Below are positions 49,231-57,894 of a DNA stretch of 64,000 nt, one piece after another (position 1 is the first letter of the stretch; each line of letters opens with the position of its first letter). Source of the DNA: Stenotrophomonas bentonitica. GTDB taxonomy: Bacteria > Pseudomonadota > Gammaproteobacteria > Xanthomonadales > Xanthomonadaceae. The notes below the pieces were generated by a model that saw only the letters and a program-made list of their open reading frames with translations, was not told the origin of the DNA and did no database searches. The stretch spans positions 372,001 through 436,000 of the forward strand of contig NZ_JAAZUH010000002.1 of assembly GCF_013185915.1 (NCBI RefSeq), written 5' to 3'. The position numbers were made by a program, and so were the translations under genes.

Positions 49231-51117
49231 ATGGAACAAATTTATGAGGCGTTTGGGCGCGTGGGCAAGCATGTGCCACCCCACACACTGGTTCGGCGGT
49301 GGGACACGGCATTTTTATTGGCAACGGGTGTCTTCTGCCTTGTCTACACTCTTCTGATATTTGGAGTGCGGCTGTGGGAACCATCAACCGCAGTGCCCTA
49401 CAGCTTGCATCTGAAATTGGGTGTGGTGGTCAGCATGAACTACGCGACATTGGGATTGATGATTGGTGGCGCACGCGACGCCATCGAAAGTCTTCAACTC
49501 ACGGGCTCGCCTTACGCGACAATTTGGAGCTTCGTATTCTCTGTTGCCTGTGCCATTGGCGCACTGAAATACGGATTGATCCCACGGCGGAACATGTACG
49601 TCTTGGACGGGCCGCAGGTGCGAAAGGGGAAAGACGCAATCAAAGTGGCGAGGCAGATCACGAAGGCGGAAGTCGGCAAGGATACAATGCCGTTGCTCTT
49701 GCACCCTGAGTTGCGTTTGTCCCAGGAGCGCTGGAACCGACATCTGCTGTTGTACGGTTCGGTTGGATCGGGAAAGACACAGATCCTTTTGCCGCTCATT
49801 CGGCAAGTCATCCGTAAGAAGAAGAAATTGTTCTTGTACGACGTAAAGGGTGACTTCACGAGCTACGGTGATTTCAGTGCCGGCACTTACACTGACCCCG
49901 CATCACGCTGGAAGCGCGTGAAGGCCAAAACCATCAACGTGGTGTACCCACGCCCTATCGTTCTAAGCCCGTACGACAAGCAAGGGTACGTGTGGGATGT
50001 GGCGTGCGATATCCACACCAGCATCCAAGTGGAAGAGTTCGCCCGCTGCATGATCCCGGAGAAGCCTGGGGACAACAATCCATTTTTCACCAACACAGCC
50101 CGCATGATCTTTGTCGGATCCGTCCGTACATTGATTGCCAACAAGCCAAAATTGTGGAATTGGACGGACTTGAATGAGCAGTTGAACAAAACCGCCGAAC
50201 AAATGCAGCCCGACATTCTTGCACACTACAAAAAGGCATTCCCGCTCATTGAGAACCCCGACTCGCAAACGACATCGAACATCATGTCCACCATCATGTC
50301 GAACATGCAGGCTGTGGAGTATTTCGCAAAGGCGTGGCCGGTCGTTGGCAAGCGCCGTTTCTCAATCACTGAGTGGGCTTCGGACGACTACAAAGGGCGC
50401 AAGGGCGTCATTGTCCAGGGAGGCGGAATGGAGCTTCTGACCAGCGCTTACATTTCCTCCCTCATCAATATTTTGGTGGGAGAGGTGATTTCCCCCAAGA
50501 TGAAAGAAGACAAGAACCGTGGGATGTACATCATTTTGGACGAGCTGACATCGGCGGGGCGGTTGAACATCATGCCGTTGATCGACAAAGGACGGTCCAA
50601 GGGCGTCACCTTGATTGCCGGCATCCAAGAGCTTGGTCAGTTGTCGAAAGTGTACTCACCGGAAGAGGCAAAGATCCTGCCCACCATCGTCGGTACACAC
50701 GTGATTTGTCAGCTGCAGATGTCCGAGACACGCAAACACGTGGCCGAAATGTTTGGAACAAATGTCACCGCCACCTTGGCCCACGACGAGAACGCCAACG
50801 TCCATCAAGACGGCCGTCAGGTTGTCTTTGAACACCAATTGACCAACGAGCTGGGTCCACGCCGGGGCAAGAAGGGATCGTTTGAGGTGCGGGCGATCGT
50901 TGCAACGGCCGGTTATGACCCCTTGTTGTTGTCGTTCCCCGGCCAATCGTTGGAGGTGCAACGACCTGGGCAAGTGCCAGCGCGTTGGATGATCGAAGCT
51001 GCGGCAATAGCCAAACCAGCGGAAGCCGTGATCCAGTCCCCCAATGAGTCAAACGCCGGAACCCACCGCCAGCCTCAAGTCCTTTCTCAGCAAGAGGTCA
51101 TGGATTTGTTTCGATAG
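49231..51117 (+). CDS. T4SS coupling protein (TrwB/TraD-type)
   Basis: 628 aa. Two N-terminal membrane segments region (about 30-50 and 65-110), then the DNA-pumping ATPase domain: Walker A GSVGSGKT near 178, FLYDVKGDFTSYG, Walker B MYIILDEL near 431, and IAGIQELGQLSKVY and TIVGTHVICQLQMSETRK as in TraD/TrwB. It docks the relaxosome to the channel and pumps DNA. The neighbouring relaxase gene supports the DNA role. GGGGG ribosome-binding site inside a hairpin. Confidence 0.9.
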   Translation: MEQIYEAFGRVGKHVPPHTLVRRWDTAFLLATGVFCLVYTLLIFGVRLWEPSTAVPYSLHLKLGVVVSMNYATLGLMIGGARDAIESLQLTGSPYATIWSFVFSVACAIGALKYGLIPRRNMYVLDGPQVRKGKDAIKVARQITKAEVGKDTMPLLLHPELRLSQERWNRHLLLYGSVGSGKTQILLPLIRQVIRKKKKLFLYDVKGDFTSYGDFSAGTYTDPASRWKRVKAKTINVVYPRPIVLSPYDKQGYVWDVACDIHTSIQVEEFARCMIPEKPGDNNPFFTNTARMIFVGSVRTLIANKPKLWNWTDLNEQLNKTAEQMQPDILAHYKKAFPLIENPDSQTTSNIMSTIMSNMQAVEYFAKAWPVVGKRRFSITEWASDDYKGRKGVIVQGGGMELLTSAYISSLINILVGEVISPKMKEDKNRGMYIILDELTSAGRLNIMPLIDKGRSKGVTLIAGIQELGQLSKVYSPEEAKILPTIVGTHVICQLQMSETRKHVAEMFGTNVTATLAHDENANVHQDGRQVVFEHQLTNELGPRRGKKGSFEVRAIVATAGYDPLLLSFPGQSLEVQRPGQVPARWMIEAAAIAKPAEAVIQSPNESNAGTHRQPQVLSQQEVMDLFR

Positions 51118-51119
51118 TA

Positions 51120-51165
51120 TTGACTTTAATGGCTCATCTGTTTGTATGGATCAATACCATATAAA
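51120..51165 (+). promoter_or_regulatory. Cassette-type promoter with inverted repeat
   Basis: TTGACT 51120-51125. Inverted repeat TTTGTATGG (51141-51149)/CCATATAAA (51157-51165) with one G-U compatible pair, then AGGGGG. Confidence 0.78.
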
Positions 51166-51177
51166 AAGGGGGTCAGT

Positions 51178-52611
51178 ATGGATGCACGTAAAAAGTATAA
51201 GCAATTCATGGCAAATTTGGATGAAGATGAGGTGTCTTCTTCTGATTACGCTCAATTTCTGTTGGGTGAATTGTCATTGGATGAGCGTCTAAACAATCTC
51301 GATGTTGTTGCGGACGTTCTTGCGAAGGCGGGGTATTCAACCGTTGAGTATTGGGGTGGATCCCAGTTTGGAACAGCCAGTCGCGAGCTTGCTGAATTGT
51401 ACTTGCAGTACGGTAACGTTGGTGGTGGCCCATTGACGATCAACTCCCATGCGAGCAGTGGCGTTGATTTGGACGCTGAATTCAAAGTTGCCGCCGAAGC
51501 ACACAATATTCCGGTTATGAAGTTGCTCTATCGGCGTGGATGCAGCATTGACGGCGAGGGCGACATGAAAGATTCAGCACTGCACGAAGCGGCACGTGTG
51601 GGCGATCATGAATTGTCGGAGATATTGATAAATGACTTTGGCTTTGATCCATTACTTAAGAACGCCGAAGGCCGCACGCCATACGATATTGCCATGGACA
51701 GAGAACTGTGCCAGGCCGCTGCGCGTGGGGATCTTGAGACGGTCAATCAATTGATTGATGAAGGATATCCCTCACGAGCGGCCATCAACGAGTACCGTGG
51801 TGAAGGCTACTATTACGGGAGCTTTGAGCATGGTGTTCCCGACCGCCCGCTGTATCGTGAACGCCACTTAGAGAACATGGAGCCTGCATGGAAAAGCGCT
51901 TTAGACAACGGGCATGTTGAGGTCTTTATGGCCATAATTAACTGCGTTGGTCCCAATGACTATTTTTTAAACGACTTGCGCGAGCATATGTCGGCACTGC
52001 GTTGTGCCATGGAAATAGGCGACACAGGCGTTGCCATTGAGCTACTGGAACAAGGTGCGAGTATGCATTCGCTTTCTCAGGAATTCCATTTTGCCGTATC
52101 TCAGGCCGACACCACGTTGAGCCCAAAAATGCTTTCCTTGGGTGCGGATGTGCATCGGCAATCAAACATTAAAGTTGACGACCCCCAAAATCCCTACTTC
52201 ATGAAATCCGTATCAGAGGGGTTTACACCGCTTCATTGCGCAGGATCCGCCGAACAAGTTCGACTGCTGATCCAACACGGGGCTGATGTGAATTCCAATG
52301 CCATGGGGGATGCGTGTTGGATAGTAAAAAGCGATGAGTTCATAACCCCGAAAGGGATTACTCCATTGCATTCGGCACGATCACCGGAAGTTGCTTTAGA
52401 GCTTCTTAACGCCGGGGCTAACAGCTGGGCAATTATGCCCTCAACGATGAATGATATTCACCAAAATCCTTCGCTGTCACATAGGATATCTGGGCGCGAT
52501 GACATTGCCGATGCAATTGACAGTTTCGTTCAAAAGCAGTCACTGCTAACCCAACTGACAAATACGGCTGAACTCAAGGACGAACAGCCACGAATGCGGC
52601 GAAAAATGTGA
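51178..52611 (+). CDS. Ankyrin-repeat protein with RRKM tail inside the transfer region
   Basis: 477 aa, ATG 51178 behind AGGGGG. Ankyrin repeats are scattered (DSALHEAARVGDHELSEILI, GFTPLHCAGSAEQVRLLIQH, GITPLHSARSPEVALELLNA) between helical stretches. End SLLTQLTNTA...PRMRRKM. It lies between the coupling protein and the relaxase, so the cassette class is physically linked to transfer genes. No signal peptide. Function unknown. Confidence 0.85.
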   Translation: MDARKKYKQFMANLDEDEVSSSDYAQFLLGELSLDERLNNLDVVADVLAKAGYSTVEYWGGSQFGTASRELAELYLQYGNVGGGPLTINSHASSGVDLDAEFKVAAEAHNIPVMKLLYRRGCSIDGEGDMKDSALHEAARVGDHELSEILINDFGFDPLLKNAEGRTPYDIAMDRELCQAAARGDLETVNQLIDEGYPSRAAINEYRGEGYYYGSFEHGVPDRPLYRERHLENMEPAWKSALDNGHVEVFMAIINCVGPNDYFLNDLREHMSALRCAMEIGDTGVAIELLEQGASMHSLSQEFHFAVSQADTTLSPKMLSLGADVHRQSNIKVDDPQNPYFMKSVSEGFTPLHCAGSAEQVRLLIQHGADVNSNAMGDACWIVKSDEFITPKGITPLHSARSPEVALELLNAGANSWAIMPSTMNDIHQNPSLSHRISGRDDIADAIDSFVQKQSLLTQLTNTAELKDEQPRMRRKM

Positions 52612-52615
52612 GCAA

Positions 52616-52635
52616 TGCCCGCCAATTGGCGGGCA
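52616..52635 (+). terminator. Possible terminator lacking a good T-run
   Basis: TGCCCGCC-aatt-GGCGGGCA stem followed by TTGAGCTTGACTTT; weak as an intrinsic terminator. Confidence 0.5.
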
Positions 52636-52641
52636 TTGAGC

Positions 52642-52682
52642 TTGACTTTGGCCGGTTCTTTGTTTGAGTGAATGTCACATTC
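52642..52682 (+). promoter_or_regulatory. Cassette-type promoter with inverted repeat
   Basis: TTGACT 52642-52647, TTTGAG at 52663. Inverted repeat GAATG-tca-CATTC (52670-52682), then AGGGGG. Confidence 0.75.
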
Positions 52683-52699
52683 ATTTCTCAGGGGGCCGC

Positions 52700-53572
52700 A
52701 TGACCTATTTCAACGAGCGCTTTAAAGGCGCAATCATCGACAACGACAGTCGCGCTGTCGTGGATTGTATTGCCGAGTATGGCGCCAACGTCGCCGATGA
52801 AAACGGCATCACACCGCTGCACTTCGCCGTTCTCGGGCACCGGGTAGAAATCACCGCTTTGCTTCTGGACAACGGCGCCAACGTGGAAGCGGCCGACATG
52901 CACGGTCAGCGTCCATTTGATCTGCGCAAGCCTGTGGTCAACAGCCGCGAACAACACCGGCTCACGGCCCACCAAGCTGCAAGCATGGGCAACCTTGAGC
53001 AAACGCGCGCGTTCATCGCCCTGGGCGGTGACCTGCACCAGTTGGACCACGCCAACAACACTGTGCTACAGCACGCGGCACGCAACGGCCACGCGGACGT
53101 TGTGCAAGAGTTGATTGAAGCCGGCGCCGACATCAACCGCACACACCGCTCGACCACCCCAGCGGTGCACTTGGCCGCTCAAAGCGGATCGGTGGACACC
53201 CTTTCCGTCTTGCTCAACAGCGGTGCGGATCCCACCGTTGTGGATCCTTTGCACCGGACGGCCATACACACGGCGGCAAGCAGCGGCAGTGTGGAGTGCC
53301 TTGCCTTGTTGATCGATCGTTGTGACCCCAACGAATTAAATATTTTGAAAGAGACAGCGTTGGACATCGCGCAAGCGGGTGGGCATGAAGACGCAAGCCG
53401 TTGGTTGGTGGAGCAGGGTGGCAAAAACGCTCCGGAAATCAAATTGCAAGATTTGGGCGTTGTAGAGGCAGAAGCCTATAAGCGCCGACTGCTGGCGTCG
53501 GCGTCCACACAGTACGAAGTGGGGCGCGGCGATACACCTCCCCGCTTGCACTTTCAATGCATGATCCCTTGA
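52700..53572 (+). CDS. Ankyrin-repeat protein without the basic tail
   Basis: 290 aa, ATG 52700 behind AGGGGG. Six ankyrin repeats (GITPLHFAVLGHRVEITALL, RLTAHQAASMGNLEQTRAFI, NNTVLQHAARNGHADVVQEL, TTPAVHLAAQSGSVDTLSVL). Higher GC and more regular repeats than the other ankyrin genes. It ends PPRLHFQCMIP, without RRKM, and its TGA is embedded in the -35 of the relaxase promoter. Function unknown. Confidence 0.85.
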   Translation: MTYFNERFKGAIIDNDSRAVVDCIAEYGANVADENGITPLHFAVLGHRVEITALLLDNGANVEAADMHGQRPFDLRKPVVNSREQHRLTAHQAASMGNLEQTRAFIALGGDLHQLDHANNTVLQHAARNGHADVVQELIEAGADINRTHRSTTPAVHLAAQSGSVDTLSVLLNSGADPTVVDPLHRTAIHTAASSGSVECLALLIDRCDPNELNILKETALDIAQAGGHEDASRWLVEQGGKNAPEIKLQDLGVVEAEAYKRRLLASASTQYEVGRGDTPPRLHFQCMIP

Positions 53573-53613
53573 CAAAACGGTATTCTTTGTTTGGATGAAG
53601 TCATTCATTCAAA
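53569..53613 (+). promoter_or_regulatory. Relaxase promoter with inverted repeat
   Basis: TTGACA 53569-53574 contains the stop of the upstream gene. 15-base spacer, TTTGGA. Inverted repeat TTTGGATGAA (53590-53599)/TTCATTCAAA (53604-53613), then TGGGGGT. Confidence 0.82.
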
Positions 53614-53624
53614 TGGGGGTGCCC

Positions 53625-56603
53625 GTGATCCAACGACAACTATTGCAACACAGATCAAGCAATCCAAAAGGCGATGATGTCATTGACTATCTGTTGGCGG
53701 TTCCCGATATCGAACTGCAACAGAAGACTCAAAAACAAGACGGTCAAGCCACTGACTATTACCTGGACGGCACACCGGATCTTGAGAGCGCAACATCCAC
53801 CTATGTCACGTCCCACTGGGGTGGCAAGCTTGCCGGCGAGTTGGGGTTGCTCGGAAAGCCGGTCAACAAAGAAGACATGATGGCGCTGTTCGACGGCTTC
53901 TCACCAACAGGTAAGGAACTGTGTCAGAACGCAGGCGCCAGACCCACTGCCGAAGTGAAGATCGACAAGCGTACCGGCAAGCCTCGCTTGGACAAGGATG
54001 GCAATGTGATGATGGTGGACAAAGGCGGACGACGCGCGGGCTACGACCTTACGCACTCCCCACCTAAGTCCGTTTCGCTCTTGCATGCCCTGGGCGATGA
54101 CGACACAAAGCTCATTGTGATGGAAGCCCAACGTGTGGCCGTGGAAACGTCCATGAGCAAGATGTTTGAGGCGTTCACCCAGTGTCGGCGCAGCAAAGGC
54201 GGGAAGGACGTGATTGACGTTGACGGCTTGGCGTACTCAATGCACATGCAGTTCGGAAGCCGCGAGTTGGAACCTCACTTGCACACCCACGTTCTTGTGT
54301 ACAACGTGTGCAAAGGGTCGGACGGCACGCACAGCACTTTTGACGCATCTGAGATTTTTCGCTTCCGCCACGCAGCCGACATGGTGTACCAAAATGTTCT
54401 GGCGACAGAACTGTCCAAGGCTGGCTTCAAAATTGTTCAGAGCGAAGAGGTTGATGCCCATGGACAGAAAACAGGCGCGCGGTCCTGGGAGGTTGCGGGC
54501 TTGCACGACAGAGAACTCATCAACGAATTTTCGTCGCGCCATCTCGAAATCATGGAAGAGCGCTCCAAGGGCACGGCCGACGCCGCAGCATGGTTGAAGA
54601 CGCGCAAGCACAAAGACGAGCCGTCCTACCCCGAACTGATGGACCACTTCTCCAAGCTCATCGAGAACGTCAGCCAAAAATTTAAAATACCCACCATTGC
54701 GGAACTCAAGGAACAGCAGGATGTGCGTTGCCCCGCCCGGACTCGTGAGGAACTGCTTGAACTGCTGCACGAGAACGACGCGGCGTTTGACTACCCAACA
54801 TTGCTGCGTCAGATCGGCACAGAAAACCTGGGCTTTGTCACCGCAAGCGAACTGTTTGCCTTGGCCGATGCAGCCGTGTCGGACACCAGCGACTTGATGG
54901 AAATCAACCCAGTGGCGCTGCACGACGACGACAAAGGAATGACCTTGGCCCGACGCCACACTGAGTCGCGCTACGCGGCGCGATGGATGGTGGAGTGCGA
55001 GTTGGATTTGGTCACCATGTCCAACGCCCGCAAAGGGGAGGAATGGTGGAAGGTGGGCAAGGAATTGTCCACACCGATCATTGAAGCATTGGAACTGAAA
55101 AAAGGCTTCAAGTTGTCCAAGGAACAGCGTACAGCGGTCGATCACATCGTCAGTGACACGGCCGGGGTGTGCGTGGCGTCAGGCTTTGCGGGTACAGGAA
55201 AAACAACGGTGTCGGACTTCTACTCAGAGGTGTACCGCGCCCAAGGCAAACGCATGCTGGGTTGTGCCGTGTCCAACCAAGCGGCCAAAAAGCTGCAGGA
55301 AGAAAGCCGCATGGAATGCCGATCGGTGACCAAGATCCTTGCCGACTTATCGCGCAACCGCCTTGTGTTGACCAGCAATGATGTTGTTGTGTTGGACGAA
55401 GCTGGCATGATCGACGTGCCGCAGATCCGTGCGCTGTCCGCGCACTGCAAAAACGCAGGCGCAAAACTAATTTTGCAGGGCGACGAAGAGCAGTTGAAGC
55501 CCGTGGGCGCAGGGCAGGGCATGGCGTTGATGAGCGATGTCCTGGGCGAAAGCACCATCACCGAAATTCGCCGGCAGAAGGATCAACGGATGCGCGACAT
55601 CGTAAAGATGTTCTACAAATACGACGAGAACGGGTTGCCGGTGAAAGCACGCTCACCCAAGTCCCGCAACGAAGTGTTGGAGCAGTCTTTCGCCATTTGG
55701 GGCGCGCTGGAAGCCGCAGGATGCATAGACGAGTACAACACCCACGCCGAGGCGGTTGACTCGTTGGTGTCCGACTACTTTGCTTCACATGCAACCACCG
55801 ACGAGCGGTTGGTCCTGGCGCACTCCAATGCGGATCTTAAGACACTCAATCAAGCCATTCGTAAGGGCTATCAAGAGCGCGGTGAAGTGGCAAAGGAAGA
55901 GGTTCACATCCGTGCAATCGGCAAAAAGTTCTTTGAGGACATGTCGTTGTCCGTTGGTGATCGGATCCGCTTCACCACCGCCGACAGCGTGATGAATGTC
56001 GTCAACGGGACCGAAGCAAAAATCACATCGATCGTGCCCAACCGCAAGCGTGGCGGATTTGACGTAACGGTGGACATCGATGAGGGGTTGGAGCGTCGCA
56101 AACTCAAATTCAACACCGAAGAGTGGAACGCCATTCAGCACAACTACGCGCGCACGGTGCACGGTGCGCAGGGGCAAGGCAAGACAGATGTGTTCTTGCT
56201 GGGCAACGCGGGCATGACCGACAGCAGCAGTTTGATGGTTGCAATCTCACGAGTGACCAAAGGGAAGTTCACGTTGTACACAACCACCCACGAAGCCGAA
56301 ACACTACGCCAACGCGCGGCTCTTGATCGCAACAAGGAGAACACCTTGCACGCGGGTGTGCGTGGCGAAGAAGGCGCGGAGATTGCCAAGATGTTTGATA
56401 AATTCAAATTTCAAAAGTCAGAAGTTGGTGCAGGTGTGAAAAAACGTGGAAATGAGACGCGGCAAAAACAAGCCAAATTGAACGCTGAAAGCAAACAAAT
56501 TGAGGATTGGGTGGGACAACATGTATCGGAAATCCAAAAGGCGATGGACCGTGCGTTGACCCCCAATACTCAGCGTGATAGCTTCAAGAGACAGACCTTA
56601 TGA
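53625..56603 (+). CDS. traI: MobF conjugative relaxase-helicase (TraI/TrwC-type)
   Basis: 992 aa from GTG 53625, which fits GGGGGT and the promoter; the ATG 30 bases earlier lies in the inverted repeat. The N-terminal relaxase domain has candidate nucleophile Tyr residues near 21 and 42-43 (VIDYLL, TDYYLDG) and the three-His metal motif EPHLHTHVLVYN near 218. Helicase domain: Walker A GFAGTGKTT near 520, Walker B VVLDEAGMID near 588. It nicks oriT and unwinds the strand to be transferred. Confidence 0.93.
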   Translation: MIQRQLLQHRSSNPKGDDVIDYLLAVPDIELQQKTQKQDGQATDYYLDGTPDLESATSTYVTSHWGGKLAGELGLLGKPVNKEDMMALFDGFSPTGKELCQNAGARPTAEVKIDKRTGKPRLDKDGNVMMVDKGGRRAGYDLTHSPPKSVSLLHALGDDDTKLIVMEAQRVAVETSMSKMFEAFTQCRRSKGGKDVIDVDGLAYSMHMQFGSRELEPHLHTHVLVYNVCKGSDGTHSTFDASEIFRFRHAADMVYQNVLATELSKAGFKIVQSEEVDAHGQKTGARSWEVAGLHDRELINEFSSRHLEIMEERSKGTADAAAWLKTRKHKDEPSYPELMDHFSKLIENVSQKFKIPTIAELKEQQDVRCPARTREELLELLHENDAAFDYPTLLRQIGTENLGFVTASELFALADAAVSDTSDLMEINPVALHDDDKGMTLARRHTESRYAARWMVECELDLVTMSNARKGEEWWKVGKELSTPIIEALELKKGFKLSKEQRTAVDHIVSDTAGVCVASGFAGTGKTTVSDFYSEVYRAQGKRMLGCAVSNQAAKKLQEESRMECRSVTKILADLSRNRLVLTSNDVVVLDEAGMIDVPQIRALSAHCKNAGAKLILQGDEEQLKPVGAGQGMALMSDVLGESTITEIRRQKDQRMRDIVKMFYKYDENGLPVKARSPKSRNEVLEQSFAIWGALEAAGCIDEYNTHAEAVDSLVSDYFASHATTDERLVLAHSNADLKTLNQAIRKGYQERGEVAKEEVHIRAIGKKFFEDMSLSVGDRIRFTTADSVMNVVNGTEAKITSIVPNRKRGGFDVTVDIDEGLERRKLKFNTEEWNAIQHNYARTVHGAQGQGKTDVFLLGNAGMTDSSSLMVAISRVTKGKFTLYTTTHEAETLRQRAALDRNKENTLHAGVRGEEGAEIAKMFDKFKFQKSEVGAGVKKRGNETRQKQAKLNAESKQIEDWVGQHVSEIQKAMDRALTPNTQRDSFKRQTL

Positions 56604-56752
56604 GCTTAACGGCCATGGTGTATGTCCTTGTCATCATCTTGCTGGTCGCCGCGTGCTGTGTCGCGTGGCGATTGACTCGCCCACGTCCAGCGTTTGGTTC
56701 AGAAGAGGAACAAGAGCGCTTACGAGACGCCAACGAACGCGGGTACTACTGA
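56600..56752 (+). CDS. Small single-helix membrane protein
   Basis: 50 aa, start overlaps the relaxase stop (ATGA). One N-terminal membrane helix (MVYVLVIILLVAACCVAWRL) and an acidic soluble tail ending NERGYY. Co-translated with the relaxase and followed by a terminator. It is short, but the coupling and the helix support a real gene. Role unknown. Confidence 0.62.
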   Translation: MSLTAMVYVLVIILLVAACCVAWRLTRPRPAFGSEEEQERLRDANERGYY

Positions 56753-56760
56753 ATAATAAT

Positions 56761-56783
56761 GGCCCCAAGGGGCCATTTTTTAT
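56761..56783 (+). terminator. Intrinsic terminator of the transfer unit
   Basis: GGCCCC-aa-GGGGCC followed by ATTTTTTATT. Confidence 0.85.
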
Positions 56784-57226
56784 TGGAACAGCGCCACCAT
56801 TCCGGCAGCGGCACCGAACCCCAAGATCCATTTGAGCCATCCCCACATCCCGCGCTTTTGCCCAGGCCAGACGCACTGTTTGGCGATCGACCGGCGCAGG
56901 GGTGTCATGCGCAGTGCGGTGTTCACACGGATGTTTGGTGGCTTACCGTAGATTCGCCAACCAGCCCGTTGCGCAGCGAACCGCCACGCGTACTCATGGT
57001 TCTCCGCTTCGGCTTTGGTGCCGGTCATGGTCGCAAGTGGGATGAAGGTGAAGGACTGGCCTTGCCAGCCACCCGCGTGGCTTCTGTGCTGACCTTCGCG
57101 CCTACGCAGGTCTGTGGTTTGACCCACATAGCAGCACCCGTTGTCGAACAAGAGCGCGTAGATGTGGCGGGGGCGGGCTTGGTATTTTTCAGAGCGGCCA
57201 AACCGTGCCGCTCCATCACCACTCAA
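56780..57226 (-). CDS. GIY-YIG nuclease-domain protein with C-terminal membrane helix
   Basis: 148 aa. Residues 20-50 carry the GIY-YIG pattern: IYALLFDNGCCYVGQTTDLRR then EGQH, with the catalytic-type Tyr and Arg. Glu near residue 76 (AEAENHEYAW) could be the metal ligand. The last 20 residues are hydrophobic (WLKWILGFGAAAGMVALF), unusual for this family. The start is TTG 57226, overlapping the previous stop (TTGA) behind GGGGG; no in-frame ATG is near. Confidence 0.68.
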   Translation of the reverse strand: MSGDGAARFGRSEKYQARPRHIYALLFDNGCCYVGQTTDLRRREGQHRSHAGGWQGQSFTFIPLATMTGTKAEAENHEYAWRFAAQRAGWRIYGKPPNIRVNTALRMTPLRRSIAKQCVWPGQKRGMWGWLKWILGFGAAAGMVALFQ

Positions 57227-57894
57227 GCGCCCCCTTTATTAGCCAGACGGATCCCGTTGTTGGAAAGCAACGATAGATCCATCGTCCATTTTTGATTGTT
57301 CGCTGAGCGTTGGGTCCACAGCCCGAATGCTTCGATGATGTGCTTGTCCAGGAAGTCATCATCACAACCGTTGGTTGCCTTGAAATGGTGCCGCACTTCC
57401 GTCTCAGAACTGGTCAGCTTTGAGTAACCATAATTTGTGGCTCTCACGCACATCTGGCACGCGCTCACAAAGCGCTTGAGCGTTTGCACGTTCCCAGTGT
57501 CGCTGTACTCCCACCGCGCAATCACATCCAAGTATTCCGAGCGCTTTTGATCCTCTTTGGCGCCGCACAACTCGCATGTGTGGTTGCTTCTTTGGCGAAG
57601 CCCCGCCGACAGGCGTTTCCAGTCCGAGGGGTCCAAACAGGCTTTCACAGAGCGCATCCAGCAGCTCATGGGCACCATTGTGATGTGCAGATGGTTCCCG
57701 CCAAACGTGCGGTCTTCACCAATCAGTGTGGTGATGGGGTTGGGATTGGTGATGGGGTCAAAGTGCAGCCGCATCTTTTCGATGCATTCCACTGTGTCGG
57801 CGTACCAATGCTTTGTGTCGCCATCGAAGCGTGCGCCCAGTTCACGGGCTTTGTCTTTGTCGCTGTAAGGGACGTGGAAGTATTGAGCCATCAT
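57223..57894 (-). CDS. DUF5710-type plus HNH-like zinc protein
   Basis: 223 aa from ATG 57894 (ATGATG behind AAGGGGG). Residues 4-35 match DUF5710 (FHVPYSDKDKARELGARFDG, KHWYAD), a small domain often fused to plasmid-encoded nucleases, primases or helicases. The middle has a CELCGAKEDQ ... CQMC zinc-ribbon pair like HNH-type proteins, but no clear His-Asn-His. Start overlaps the stop of the upstream gene and end overlaps the GIY-YIG gene, so all three are coupled. Confidence 0.62.
   Translation of the reverse strand: MMAQYFHVPYSDKDKARELGARFDGDTKHWYADTVECIEKMRLHFDPITNPNPITTLIGEDRTFGGNHLHITMVPMSCWMRSVKACLDPSDWKRLSAGLRQRSNHTCELCGAKEDQKRSEYLDVIARWEYSDTGNVQTLKRFVSACQMCVRATNYGYSKLTSSETEVRHHFKATNGCDDDFLDKHIIEAFGLWTQRSANNQKWTMDLSLLSNNGIRLANKGGA

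Noticed and set aside
9388..53613. Regular short inverted repeats as a CRISPR array
   Set aside because: They are spaced by whole genes, the repeat sequence varies, and no cas gene is present.
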